A DNA stretch of 64,000 nt from Datnioides undecimradiatus (GCA_008933995.1 WARS01000981.1:930001-994000), one strand, 5' to 3'. Positions 24,501 to 37,598 are shown, counted from the first letter of the stretch. The notes: generated by a model from the sequence alone, not told the origin. Numbers and translations are program-made.

Positions 24501-26849
24501 AAGGGAGACATCAGCTGTCAACCTGGCCTGTCACACTTGTCAGGAAGTCGATTCATTAATCATGTTTGACTCCACATGGGAGAGCAGCCTCTGTTTGGCT
24601 GAGGTCTAAAACACCTATGGCACCGAGCCAAGCTCTCTGCTGTGAGCTGGAGTCACATCTGGAAGTGCTATATGTCAAGAACACGCTTTGAAGGGAGCAC
24701 ATTAGAGAGGATTGATGTCCTTCATCTTTCTTTAAAGTTTGATGAGATGAAACTTTCACAGGAGTCGTGTGCCGGGGATGAAAAGGCTTTTATCTGTTCG
24801 GAAAAAAATATTGCTGAGGCTGTGGAGGTTCCGAAAGGATACTGAGGACATCTGGACAAAGTGACTCTGAATGACAACTGTAGTATGTCACTATAATGGA
24901 CCCTGACTGACAATGAGCATCACCAGGGCTGGTGTCACAGTTACAAATCCATCCTGACACCGGTAATCGCCATTACTGGTTGGATCTACTGCAGCAACGA
25001 CAAGGATGTTCCTTGAATTATGTAGAAAATAATAAATAAAAATAGTTTTGAACAGTGAATGATGTTAAATACTCTTAATAGCAATATTCAAACAATTATT
25101 AATGGTTATTCAAGATTCAAGATTCATTTATGCAGCTGTTTTTTTTATGGAAATGTGCTTTTTGGTCTTCATGCACCACTTTCATAGAATGAACATGACC
25201 CAGCCACTGACGCTGTATCTAGTTCTCTTTAATGCATCCATACTTAAATTGACAACTTGATGCGCAGTGTCCTGACAAACCTAAAAATGTACTGTATAGT
25301 ATGAATTATGTGCATGTTCAGAGTTATAACCTAAATTGCCTCCAAGGGCTGAACACCCACAGCTGCAGTTCCAACTTGTAATTGTGACACAGTGTACATC
25401 TGAAAGAGCAGTGCTGGACAGTTCACAGGGGACAGTTCTCATATTCTCTATGAAGGAGCATTGTGCATGACGCAGAAGGTGGTAATGATTGCATGTGTTG
25501 GAGAAGGGTCCGAGAATACGGCCCATTACCAAGATCGTGAACCACAACCATAGGGCATGTGTATTGGACTTTAATAAGAGCATTGGCACTGAAACTTTGG
25601 CTAATAGATGCACACAAGAAACGTGGTAATCCTCATACTAAACTAATAAAATATAAATGGAGACTCGACATTTTTGAATTCTATGATGAAATCTGAAATA
25701 TGAATTTGAAAGACAGATCATACAAGTGCATGCAAGTTAAACGCACACCACTGCGGCTTCAAAAAGTGAAAAACTCCCAAAACAACAGTTTTTGTGACTG
25801 ATACTCATCATATGTCATCGCTACATCGGTACACATTTAGCCAGAGGGTTCAGGAGAAACAACCTGGGTGATGATGGACTGCAAAGCTGCAGTTTGCAAT
25901 ATCCATGACTTAAACATACAAAATACAAACCCGTCTGCCTTTCTCTGCTGTCTCGAGTCACTCTGTGAGAACCCTCCTACCAAACAAAGCAGTAGGAGGC
26001 TGTTGTCCTGTGAAATCTTATGAGACCCCCTGTCCCTCCCGTTACGACTTGTCCTCTCAAAGACGCCCCTCCAGCGCCTCGCAGCCTCAGGCCAGAGTGC
26101 CCCAGGCTTTCAGAGGCAGCTGCATATCCGTCTAACAGCGGGATGAGAGGGATGGTCCAGACATCCAGCTGCCTCAGCAACATTCTGCTTCAGCAGTGAG
26201 GGACTAGAAACTAAAACACAGCAGAGGACCCGATTTCTCCAGGAGGAGAGCGCTGAGTTATTGGACTGTCACGCTGACCTCTAATAACACGGAAAATGAA
26301 ATTGGACATGCTCAACTTTATGCCAGCAAAAGCTGCAGGACTGGTACATCACCCCAGCCCCCTCCTCAAAAGTTTGTCATCGCGCGTCTTTCCCATTCAT
26401 TGATACAAATGCCATGACATCAAACATAATGAGCATGAAGCTCTGTGAGGAACCAGGATGTGTTCAGGCACGTTTTTTACCTACATGCTGTCATATTATA
26501 GTAAAGAATGGGAAATGTATCACCATATGCAGCATTGCCTGGCTTTCACCATCTACAGAGGGTGTGCAGCCACATCTGAGTTTGTAGAACAGGTCACTCC
26601 CCCTCTGAAGTAACCTGTTATTGGCCGCCATCTTGGTGTACTTGGTTGGGTCTAGTTTTCTCTCAGATAGTTTGAATTATAATATTCTGAAAGATTACTG
26701 TGGAATTGCTTGCCAAGAAATATTGCATACGAAAGCTTTAAGTGATAGATCTGTTGTCATTGTTTACAACAACAGTAGAAACTCGCAACAGTCAGACTTT
26801 CAATGTCTAAGCAATAATAAAGCAATAACCCACACCATATGCACTGTAT
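21554..26849 (+). other. intron 1, no recognisable element
   Basis: No exon was recognised; the 142-codon minus frame at 23185-23613 has no domain or splice context. Small items are an inverted repeat CAATATT/AATATTG with a 6-bp spacer near 21852-21871 and a poly(A)14 at 22898-22911. Confidence 0.5.
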
Positions 26850-27066
26850 CAGTTTAGCATGTTGGTATGCTAACACTGCAAAAACAGCTAGTTGATGGAA
26901 AAAATGAAAAATTTGACCTGATGTCGGAGGTCGATGAAAAATTAACAGGTCTCCAGAGTGATTGCAGTTTGAGAGCACATCATGAATGACATCAAATCTC
27001 CTCCGACCCAACTGCTGTTGAGGTATTTCACTCAAGATCAAGAGTATCAACTTGCTGGAGGCACTA
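26850..27066 (-). repeat. high-copy teleost interspersed repeat, copy B (reverse)
   Basis: Read on the minus strand the phrases run TTGAGTGAAATACCTCAACA, TTGGGTCGG, TTTTTCATCGACCTC, ACATCAGGTCAAATTTT and GTTAGCATACCAACATGCTAA. This is the same order as the abundant fish repeat (TTGAGTGAAATGTCTC... ATTGGATGG... TTTTCATCTAGCGCC... ATCATCAGGTCAAAATTTT... GTTAGCATGCTAAC). It is the same family as the 16270-16512 copy but inverted, and it covers a mostly different part of the element. Confidence 0.65.
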
Positions 27067-28161
27067 CAAATAAACTCATGGATTCAACACCGACTCCAGT
27101 TACATGAACCCGATTGTAGTTATTTATATCCCGGTCTACATGATAAATACTCAAATCCCAGTTACTGATTACTGTATGTCAGAGCAGCAGGGACTAGTGT
27201 GTGGGGTTTACAACACATCCCGGCACTGCATGGAGAAGACAGCGGTGGATAAAAATACACAGCAGGGACAGAGTCATCACGATGGAGTTCAGTGATTTCA
27301 TCATGACCCCTGCCTGAGTATGAGTAGGGCATCCTTTTAAACGGCTGTGTAACAAATCTGAACTGTTCATAAGGTCATAGTGTTGTGTAAACTGGGTAAT
27401 ATCCCTTGATGCTAACTGGTTTGTGGTCCACAGAAGCACAGTCAAGAAAATGTGTAAATGTGCTTTCTTGGTATGATGGACAAAGCTTTGAGCAAGCAGT
27501 CTTTGAAAGTATACCTTAGTGCTGGTGGAAACTGATTTAAGGAGACAATGTGGAGAAGAAATGATCTGCACACACTCACAGTTTTCCTGTATAAAAGAAA
27601 AGGACTAAGACAACTAAAAGATCAATGCATGAGGCACCAGTTCCAAAAGTTTCTTCAGCCTGGATTTCACCTTATGAGTACTGTCAATGCACAAGGCCAA
27701 GCGGTTAGAAAGCTACTCAAAACTTTCCAGTCCGTCAAGGTGTGCGTCCTTGAGCCGTCAGGTGCAAGGCCTTACTGGTGTTGGGTCACTGAACTATAAT
27801 TCTCGGGCATGTTTGTTGATGGTTAAAGTTATGAATTTTTGATAATCACTCCTGGTGTTTTGGCCCACAGTATCATCAATAACCTTTCTGTTGAAGTACA
27901 ACATAAAAAGCTTTTTATCATTGTGCCGACCAACTGGCTTCAATATATCATTGTGCTGGTACCTTGTGTAGTAACCTCTGCCCTCAGTGAGAATGAATGT
28001 ATGCAGACATTGAATGAATGCGTTAAGTGCTTTTAGCGGTAGACTTCAAATGCGCCATTTAGATGCCGTCCATTTGCTATGACAATGCAGCCAATAAACC
28101 TGAAAAATAATTGGCTAGGCAACTTAAAGAGCAAATTGTTATTAATTAAATTTGTCCATCA
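27067..28161 (+). other. intron 1, no recognisable element
   Basis: No exon or named repeat. Minus frame 27194-27571 (125 codons) and plus frame 27548-27799 show no domain. Confidence 0.45.
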
Positions 28162-28503
28162 AACTTCAAAGTTCAGGAAAAAAACCTTCAAAGTTTGCAA
28201 AAATTGCTCATCCTCTTCTCTGGTGAGGGCTGCCAGATGCAGGGTAATAAGGTGGAGGGACATCATAATAGATGTTATTAGGACTGGCATAAGTGAACCT
28301 TTGCTGCATGGATGACAGCCTCTCATCTCACTCTGCCTCACCAGTGAATCCGTGCAGCGGTCGCTTCGTTGGATCACCTTGGTGAGAAGCCTTCTCTCTC
28401 GCTTGTGGCTCTCTTGATCCATCCACTCATTTTGCGTTTGCTGGTACCTATCCAGGAAGTCCATCTAGTGGTTTGTGGTGGGACGAAGCCTTCTGCACTT
28501 TGT
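28162..28503 (-). pseudogene. broken protein-coding remnant, possibly transposon-derived (Myb/SANT-like transposon protein tail)
   Basis: On the minus strand a good acceptor (TTGTTATTGTTTCCAG, ending at 28504) is followed by 12 codons, an in-frame TAG at 28467-28465, then a charged helix-like stretch starting at 28464 (MDFLDRYQQTQNEWMDQ, then ESHKRERRLLTKVIQRSD, then RCTDSLV). A frameshift leads into another frame at 28297-28212 reading FTYASPNNIYYDVPPPYYP and SGSPHQRR. A second shift returns to the first frame (EDEQFLQTLK) up to the stop near 28161. The amphipathic helix followed by a Tyr/Pro-rich segment resembles the C-terminal part of Myb/SANT-like proteins encoded by Harbinger-type transposons, but that is only a resemblance. 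At least one stop and two frameshifts make it a dead copy. It runs opposite to the host gene, as an insertion may. Confidence 0.4.
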
Positions 28504-31500
28504 CTGGAAACAATAACAAAGATAACAAAATAATGTTTCTTAGTCTAAATGGTGTTGGTATGGCCTGTTCATGAGGCATCGGTGTTACTTTTCCATTGCA
28601 ATCTACATTGCAAAATGCTTTTTGCCACGTGTTATTTGGGTTTGTCATTCATTATTTGTTGATTACTAGCATTTATGTATGTGCCTGGAACACCGTCATT
28701 TCATGTGTGGGTTTATTATCTATTATATGTAAGAGCAAATGTAATTATGATTTGGGTTAAGATCAAATGGAAATGAATGTATCATAATTACATATTTTAT
28801 TTAGAATAAGATAAACACATTAGAACCTTTTTGCTGGTGACCTGGTTTACATCCATTTTTACAGTAGAGCAATAAGGTTTCTGAAATCAGGATATGATAT
28901 TATCATCTGCAAATACAAAATGAAAGGATGCTTCAAATACTGATCATAACTGCTGAACTCATGCCTGACTCATTTCAGTCGATGTTAGTAGGATTCATTC
29001 CCTGGAAACCATCACCACCAAATATTTATTTTGATAGACTTATTGGACTTATTGAGTAAAAGGGGCCTAATTACAACTGCAATTAAAATGAGTTTTGGGT
29101 GATCTGATCACAAGCGGACAGCTCTTCATCAGTTTACGCCCAATACTAGAATTTGTCTCGACTGACCACCTGTGATCAAATCTCAGCTCCCTGGCTCTAT
29201 ATTTATGTAGGAAGAAGAATTTAGCAAACACCTTGACCATTTCGTACAAGCTTAGCTTCAAAAGGTTTTATTGTTATTTAGATTTTAAGGAGGGATGTTG
29301 GACTAGGAAAGACAAGGGGGACTAGACGCTAGCTGATAATAATGTGGGGCATTACTATTTGTAATTATTGTAAAACTGGTGGCCGCCCCCTTCAGAGAAG
29401 TCAACTTTTGCAGTGATGCTCTGCTCCCAGCTTCTGCCAAATTTGGATTGCACCCCAAAACTCCTGTTGTGTTACCTCGTAAAGCTCCATCTGCCATGTC
29501 TGTCAACAACCCTGTGAATGTCAGAGAACACAACCAGCATGTCCTCCTGATCTGACGTACCGGCTCCCCCCCTTTCAAGCTGTGGCTTTCCCGCTGCTGT
29601 TGGGTCTCTGGGTCGTAGCCAGTGATGATCCTCCACATGAAGATGGGGTTTGACTTAGATTTAGATGTTTGCTCTCCGCTCAAGTTTGAGGTCCATGGGG
29701 ACAATGAGCAAATGCGCATGTGCAGGATTGCACTGTCAGATAGCGTAGCCCCTTGTATATTCCAGTTAGGAGTTGACATTGTGATAATCAAATGGTCAGT
29801 GTGTATTAGAGCTGTTCCATGCTTTATTCTTATGATTTTCACAAGAATATTAAAATGATCATTTTTAGAAAATGTCAAGTGTTGATTGGTGTGATTGTTT
29901 TTCTTCTATTTTGATCCACCGCTCTATTTAAGAGTCAGAAAATGGATTTAAATTGAACTTTAGGGGAAATTAGACATCATGCTGCCTTACTCGATGTTCC
30001 TTTGGGAGAACTTCATTGTGTAGATGTGTGTTAATGTCCAAAATGCTTCTGTCCGCGTGTGTTTGTGTGCGCACGCACAAGGAGTTATTGGGTGAGGTTG
30101 GGCTCAAAATACAAGGAGACCAGTGGTGTATTACTCGAGGGACTTTGAGCCAATTTCACCTTATGTAATACGACTCCGGGGAAATCAGCGCTGTCACGCA
30201 GTGTTTATGGAAAAGATATCACGGCGGATACATTTGCAAAAGTGAGGAGAAAAATAATGCAGAGGCAGCATACGTGCCAGTTTATGAGTGGTTGGCATCA
30301 GCAAAGGTGTCGGGGGAATTACACTGAATCTGAAATGTGAAAAAAAAAAAAAAAAAAGCAAACATGGAGCCATAAATGGGATGTCTGTTTCCCAATCCAA
30401 TAAATATCGTGTAGCATATTGCCCTCTGAAGACCTCGGATGTTTGAATAGTCAGAGCAGCCGGTTGTGGCCGCGTGCAGGATAAGTGAAAAAATAAAATA
30501 AAAACTCTGGGCCATGGGGACAACCATTTTGATTTTCACTTTGCAGAGAATACATGCATGTTTATTTTCAGGAGCACACTTTATTTGTCCTTCATGATGC
30601 TATTTTGACCATTAAAATGATTATATTGCAGCATTATGTTAGTCTTTCCTTAACAGTATTAAGTATGTTTCACAGATTTCGGCTCGTTTGTTTGTACTGT
30701 GATTAATTCTTTCCATGTAAGTTCACAACTCACTTAGTTAGGTTAAGTTAACTTTTGTTCTCCTACGTCTTATTAATCACCATGAACCCAGAGGCAGCGC
30801 TTTAATCACACGAATGCAAGGCGAACACAGAGAGGTAGATCGTGGGTGTCTCCATGCACACCTGCTGTTTTGGTTTCGTGTATGGGCGCCATTGCAAAGT
30901 GCAAATGCTCTGGCGAAATTGAAATATAGATCAGAAAGTGTGAACAACAGATAAAGATTCTGCTTCTCCAAGAAATCATTGGGTTGCCTTGATGGTGCAG
31001 AGCGGCACAGTGTCCATAGTTGCATGGCAAAATGATGCTGGAAGCAAAATAATTGTAATAAAATCGATTAGTGAAGTGGTTTATACAATTTCATCAGTGC
31101 TCTTCTATCAATCTGACATTTCTGCTATGTAATTATGCTATATTTCACGTTGTAGATGCTTAGATCACATATTAAAAGCTGCATTTGCCTCAGAATGTAT
31201 TTCAAGGATAGAAAGTTTGAAGGGTGAGGGACAAATGAGCTCCATTCATCTGTAATCTCCCACATAAACAGGTCAATTCTGAGTTTGGATCAAACTGTCC
31301 GATGTGTGTGCAGGTTATTCTGGGGCAGCCCGGTGTGACCTGCACGTGATTTACTCAAAGATGATGTTCACACGTAATGGCACGATGCTCTGGCCATATG
31401 TGTCCCGCTGCTTTCAGATGGCAGGGATATAATGAAGCGAAGGAGACACTGCTCAGACAGTATAATGCAGCTGTGGACAACATGGAGGACGATATTGAAT

Positions 31501-33544
31501 ACTCGGAAACGTTTTCGATTGATGCCGAATGATCCCAATGTTATTTATCGACAATTGTTGATGTTTTTCAGATGTTCTTAGCACTACCTTGAAGACACAT
31601 TTTTGGCTATTAACTTCCTACTAGTGTGTGCCTTTCCTCCCGCCTGTGCATCATGCACTATCCACTGGGTACCACAGTATCACACTGATGCTGCAAATCC
31701 ATTTCAAAGTGAGGAATGTATGGCAAATGGTCGGAGTTCTGCCTGCGTCTGTGCTGGTAAAAAAAACTAAAAATCAGTTTTTGCAAAGTGCTCACACTCA
31801 TCTAGAGACGATGAATTTCTGGCCACCAAGGTTTCCATGCATCCTTCATTCATTCACTTTCTTGTTTAATTCAGTTCCACTCAGGGCCTGTGGGGATTTT
31901 TGAAGTTTGATCCACTCGAGCCGTTTTATCTACAGCGTTATCTATGAAAGATAACACGCTTCTCACCTGGTGACAAAAGGAATCCAAGCACAGCGAGATG
32001 TTTTGGAGGACGTGAATTATTTCACCTTCTCTGGAAAATAAAATTCATTGACATTCTTTATTTTGAAAAGCCAGAACTCCCAGAGGAGCCTTCCTGCCCC
32101 CAGGCCATGCAGCTACTTTTCAAACTTCACTGTTAGACGCGTGCAGTCAGAGCAGCGCTTTACAGTGGGGTTTTGGTTTCTGATAAACTTTTTAAATGTG
32201 TTAAACAATCACTCAAACTAGAAATCCTGGAGTGTATTTAATTACCTGACAGGCACCTAAAGGCAGGTGCGATCTTGGCACGTCCCAGATTAAAGATACC
32301 TAAAGAGATCCACAGCGTCATTGTGGGAGCGGTTCAGAGATGCCTGCTGTCACATTTTCTAGCCAAAGATTGCTTGGTATGAGATTCTGACATTGCCAGA
32401 AATTAAGATTGACCATTGCACAAGGGGACTGCTACTATGACCTAACTGTACTTGACAACCAATAGCAAAGCAGCATGAACTAGTGCACTGATCCAGGTGA
32501 CACTGGTGCAAAGCAGATGGCGGTAAAACAGACAAAATCAAATGAAACGATGAAGAAATGGTTGTTGAGTGGTAGCAGCAGAAGCTTTGTCAGTCCTTCA
32601 GCTGTTGTCATGACTGTACCGAATTTCTCGGCTTCATTGTTTATCGCTGTAAACGTGCAGGTGGATGATGCATGCTGATGATATTTCGCTCCAGTATATA
32701 TATATTCAGCAGATGTGACCATCAGAAAGTCTGCATGCGTTACGTTTATGGTTTGGTTTGCAGCCGTTGAACAACATGCCACACAGGACAGGCCGTATAA
32801 TATTACAGTGCTCCTAAGATAAATGTCTTCATCTTCAAACACACCCAGCAAACATTCTGAGCTTTAATAAATGTGGATACAATAGCCTAAACATTGAATG
32901 TAGGCAAGTCGAGATGCCAGCCGCAGCCATCCATCACTGCCTTTTATCGTTTTGTGAAATTGAACTTAAAAATATTTCCTCCAATATCAGTTGAAAAACA
33001 GTTCCCAGAGCTGCTCTGATATTAGCTTCCACGTTCCTGTCCGTCACACAGGGATGGACGTAAAGTTTCAACAGAAGCTGCCGTGTTCTCCCTCAGCGCT
33101 GTTAGTTCTTCATGCAGAGAGCATAGTACTACTGAAATTCGAAGATCAGTTTCCCCCACCGATAATTTTTATACGAGAGGGTCATCGTGGCATGCAAGAG
33201 CGGGACTGCATGATGCTTCTGAGGCAGACGGAGAAGACAAGTGGCACGTGAGACTTGTTAACCCTTTCCTGGGTTTTTTTTCAGCAGAGAATAGAGAGGT
33301 GAGGAGGCTTCTTTAAAAACCACCCACCCACTCGGATTCACTTCCACTGCAGTGGGAACTCTGTTGTATTATTTGTATCCTATAGCTTGTGTGTCTTAAA
33401 GTAAAGCACCAACTATCAGTTTGGATGGAAGTCTGAATGATGGCATTGTCTTTGTGATTTTCTTGAAGTTTTTGAGTAGGTTGGCTCCTGCTGTGTGTCC
33501 GTTACACGTTTTGTAATGCGCTTAGCAACCAAAGTTAATCATGG
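28504..33544 (+). other. intron 1, no recognisable element
   Basis: The longest open frame of the window lies here (29303-29878, minus, 191 codons), but it has no recognisable domain, repeat relationship or splice context. A poly(A)18 is at 30340-30357. No exon of the IgLON gene was found. Confidence 0.45.
30340..30357. repeat. poly(A)18
   Basis: Run of 18 A. It is a possible retroposon tail, but no body was recognised upstream. Confidence 0.9.
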
Positions 33545-33920
33545 ACATGTAACGGCTCCAAAAATGCAGGTTTGGACCCAAGAGAAAGGCCCAGAGTGTG
33601 TTTCTTTGATTTAACGCAAAGGCTACAGTCAGAAAACCAGGGAAGAAAGGGCAAACATACCCAGGCAAAAGGTCCAAGGTACAGGCAGAAGGTCAAGCTG
33701 CTGCTGTAGGTAACAGGCAGGCTGAGGAAGTGGCTGAACTACGTGGTAAGAAACACTTAAGAATAAACGACAAAGAGCATTTGGAAACCGCATATGTACT
33801 GCACAGGTAAGGCAACTGCAATCAAGTTAGCGCACAGGTAGATAAACAGGCTGCAAGATCATCTCTGGCAAGATTCAGGCTGATATTGTGAGGGTAGTCC
33901 TACTGGATATAAATACCATA
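33545..33920. repeat. probable interspersed repeat (non-autonomous, teleost type)
   Basis: Begins near TGTAACGGCTCC and contains GGTTTGGACCCAAGAGAAAG, TTTGATTTAACGCAAAGGCT, CCAGGCAAAAGGTCCAAGGT and ACAGGCAGAAGGTCAA, ending in a GGATATAAATACC phrase. The order 'TGACGGCTCC... TTTGGACCCAAG... TTTGATTTA... CAGGCAAAAGG... TACAGGCA... TATAAATAC' is that of a family I know from acanthomorph genomes. The name and exact ends are not determined. Confidence 0.45.
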
Positions 33921-35059
33921 CCATGGAGTGAATGAATCTAACCCGTGCAGTTCAGCTGAACTATGGTGCACCGGTAAAACGGAGTTGTTGCTGCTGTCCT
34001 CCCCCCCTCTATTTGAACAGTTCTCCAATTAAGGGCGAATAAAACCAAACGTAAGAACCACACTGTAACAGCCTTCTCCTGGTGGTACATCCGGATGTCT
34101 CTGTCTCTGTCCCATCGCTATCTGTTTGCCATTATTTATGACAAGGTCCAGTAGCCAGAAACAAAGCTGGGGAGAAGTGGGAAGGAGAGAAGGGAGGAAA
34201 TTTATTAAGCTCGGTTTGTGCACATATACTGACACTCCGTGGCACGAAGAACGCAGGAAAGCCTTTGATCAGCAGCTGCTTTGGATTGCAGCACATTTCG
34301 AGCTCGCCGCTCTTCCTCAGGCGGCATCTGTGAGGTCCAGTTGCAGCATCGATTAATACCAGAGAGTCTCAGTAAACACATTGGCCATTTACAGGCATTT
34401 GCTATATAAATTGCTGCAAACCTCCAGAATTTGATTTGTCCATATAAAGCCAAAACTATCCAGTCACGGGGTCACCTGTCATACTTCATGTTTGCAGCTC
34501 TTGGTTGGTTTGTAATACAACAGCTTGAACATTCAGCAAAACATTGCACATGTATGCAACAAGATCTATAAAACAGCATCATGCAGGCTTCTTGTTAGAA
34601 ATGCTACCTACCTGCAATGAATTATGCATGCCTGTACTCCCTCCTAGTGTCATCCCCATAATCATCCATAAGTGGTCAAAGCTAAATAGCTGATGATGAA
34701 TATGCTGATGCTGTTAAGGAGCCTGTCTTGCATCATCAATGAGGGAGGGATGGAATTGCCAACTGCAAGAAAGAAGGTGGAATGTGCAGAGTGAGATCAA
34801 GGTGATCACGACCGGGGATGGGCAATGTAAGGGTGCTCTGTCTTGGGGGGTTAATACATGCATCTCAAACAAAGGGAAGCAGCAAAACATGTGACAGGAA
34901 GTCAGTCAAAGGTGTTCGCCCCACCTGACGTCTGCATGTATGAGTTAAAGGACAAATTCACATAGAATCCTCATGTTTTATCTAATACATTTTAAACCGT
35001 ATACAGTTTTAAATGAACAAGCGCATTCAGTTTAAATGCAACACAGATACTCATTTCAT
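33921..35059 (+). other. intron 1, no recognisable element
   Basis: No exon, RNA gene or named repeat was recognised. Confidence 0.45.
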
Positions 35060-35172
35060 CTGCACCTGCATAGTTTCACACGAAAGGAGCTGGGGGAGCC
35101 GGAGGAGCCGGGGATAAACCGTCTATCTTCTGATAGGTGGACGACCCGCTCTACCTCTGAGCCCCAATGTGA
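35060..35172 (-). repeat. tRNA-derived SINE (5' tRNA-like part)
   Basis: On the minus strand GGCTCAGAGGTAGAGC (35163-35148) reads as a pol III A box, and GGTTTATCCCC (35120-35110) as a decayed B box (GGTTCGATCCC). Between them is GGGTCGTCCACCTATCAGAA. This is the arrangement of an abundant acanthomorph SINE (CTCAGTGGTAGAGCGGGTCGTCC... GGTTCGATCCCCGGCTCC). The tail towards lower coordinates is diverged. The element is a retroposon copy, not a functional tRNA: there is no acceptor stem pairing and the B box is damaged. Confidence 0.7.
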
Positions 35173-37538
35173 ACTGAAATGTGAACTGATTGGATCTCAA
35201 ATTGTAGTTCACACCGAGGTGGCAAGATGCGTTTCTGGTCACTTTCAGAGCTGATTTGCATAATTGGAAGATATAATTGACACCTTTCATGTGTTGTGAT
35301 TACCTGTATAATGCCGGCCTTAAAGTTAAGTTTTAAATAATGTTTGAGAAGTCTTATTCTCCTGTGGGCAGAGTGGAGTGATCTGTCTGCCTCACAGACA
35401 GTCAATAATGAGACAACTCCTGGGACACTTTGACAGCACTCGTGGTGAATTCACTGGCACACGGGGACTTCTCCCGATTCACAGATCAAAGCTTTACATA
35501 ACTCAGACAAAAGCCCAATGAACCACAGTCTGACGCTCTTTCAATTTCACTTAACCAATGGACTCAACAAGTGGCACCTAATTACATTCAAGATTAGAGC
35601 CTGGTCTGATTTCCAGTTTCAGGAGACACTGGTCTGTCTTTGAAGATATAACTTCCCTGTCCATAATCAGTGGGATAGCACACTGGAAAACCCTTGTTAA
35701 GGAAGAGTTTAATACTGTGCATAACAAAGGTCTTTATCTCCTTGATGGAGCGATGCTTCAGCTCACGCCGAAGGAGCAGATAACGAAGAGCGCGCTCGGC
35801 TCCGAACCATCTGTGTGTCGGTGGGGAGGCAGACGGCCGGGCAGGTGGGCACCAGTGCTCAGGGCCCCAGGTGCCCTTGGAACCAAGATCCTAGAGTGAG
35901 TCTGCAGATTACAGCCACTAATTAGTCAGCGGGTCAACTGATGTGCCAAGCTCTGGTGCACGTATATACACACACATACAGAAAGACACACACTAACTGA
36001 GCCAGACAAAAAGATGAGAGTGAGCGTATGCACACCTTTAAACACGTGAGCGATGCTCAATCACCACGGGGGCCGGACTGGAAATTCTAGATAATCATCC
36101 CCGCCAGGTCATGTGCTCATTTTGTTTATCCTTCTGACTCATACATATTTATAACAAGATTTATGATTGTATTAACTTATCTGAGGCTTAAATAATGTGT
36201 TTCACAAATTTATACATTTTATTTTAATTAGATTTTAATTAAGGAGACCGCCTCAAGCAGCTTGCAGGTAAATAAGTCATTTCTTTTTTATTTACTTGTT
36301 TATTTATTTTGCTACGCTGAGAAAGCTTGTGATGGATAGCAACACAGACATGATTTGCTCTGGTTTCATTATTATGTTTCTGCTACACTGTAGCCGGGCT
36401 GATGTAGATATACTCTGACGTTGCAATCCTGAGATATCTTATAGAGGAAAGACATTATTTTAAAGTAAATGCCACCTGTGACGCGCAACTTCATTCACCA
36501 CACACCACACTACAGTTTATGCACGCACAATGTTTTCTTTGCTGTGTGTCTGGGCTGCATGAACTTTAGCCTTGGTGGTATCTGGTCAGGTAATCTGGTA
36601 TCTTAACTGTATGCTTTGGATTACTTGGTGCCATTAGTCATATGAGGTTATACTGTACACACGCTCAACAGTATCACTGCTGCAGTCCTGCTGACATGAC
36701 GAATGTGTATATGAGTCAAATGAAATTAGGATTCATGTCATCGATTTAGACATGAAAAACAAACAAACAGGTATTAACAGGTACGTCGGACTGCTGCAGA
36801 CTCCCTCACTTATTTATTTGTATACAGTATTTATCTGATTCCCGTGCTTCAGTCAGTCTGACCTTCATCAGGCATGAGCAGCATCACAACACGTCCATGT
36901 ACAATATATATATTCACAGGAGCTGCCTCGATCAGCCAATCAGAGGACTGCAGAGATATGTTTGAGTGACGGTCAGAGCATCACCAGTCAGACGATAGCA
37001 ATAACTACTTTAGAGGGGTCCAAAATGGCTCAATGTGATGATACATACATAAGTAACATCTGTGTAACAGCATCTATATAATACAAATATATCAGGATTC
37101 TTGCAGTGTTTCATACATGTGTCTCAATCTGTCAAGTTCTTCTATTCTATTTTTTGACCTCTGAACAAGTTGGAGGTTAAATAATGTTGCTTAGGAGTCG
37201 TTGGTATCATAATAGACAATAATATACACTTATGTTAACAATATTTCAGGACTTTTAGAGAAGAGAATGTAAAATATGCATCATTGGAACCAGGTTGGTT
37301 GGTTGAACTCACAGAGAGAAGGCAAACAGGCGTGAGATATGTGCTTCTCAATCGTCATACCTACAGCTGAGCGCTGTCCACATAGCAACAGAAGGAGACT
37401 TTGTGCAACGACGAGTCGTGCACATGGTAAAGAAAAACAAAATAGAAGAGCCTGCTAGGTACATTTGGCAAAGAAGGAAATTAAGTGTGCTTCCCCGGCC
37501 TCGCTTCCCCAGTGTCCAGGTTCTGCATGAGTGCCAGT
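35173..37538 (+). other. intron 1, no recognisable element
   Basis: No exon was recognised. A degenerate CA-rich stretch occurs near 35965-35995. The segment 36160-36310 is very AT-rich with repeated TTTTAATTA words. Confidence 0.45.
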
Positions 37539-37598
37539 CAGGAGGAAGTGGTGGTGGACTGTGTCAAAAGCAGCAGGCAGGTCAAACAGGATGAGGGC
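37539..37598 (-). mobile_element. LINE (non-LTR retrotransposon) reverse-transcriptase fragment, motif A
   Basis: The minus strand encodes SALILFDLPAAFDTVHHHFL. In teleost L2/Rex/CR1-type LINEs the reverse transcriptase motif A reads (S/A)xLxLLDLSAAFDTVDHxILL, with the first Asp being catalytic. The match includes the catalytic-type Asp (F-D-L) and the diagnostic A-A-F-D-T-V. The open frame runs from 37715 to 37455, but outside these roughly 20 residues similarity fades quickly and the downstream YADD motif is absent, so it is a small dead fragment. Confidence 0.6.

Noticed and set aside
29303-29878. Longest open frame of the window, 191 codons on the minus strand.
   Set aside because: No recognisable domain, motif or repeated-family signature, and no splice context. 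In 64 kb of two-stranded sequence one chance frame of this size is not remarkable.
37371-37380. GCGCTGTCCA resembling the left half of an RE1/REST site.
   Set aside because: The required second half-site (GGTGCTGAA or close) is absent at any accepted spacing.
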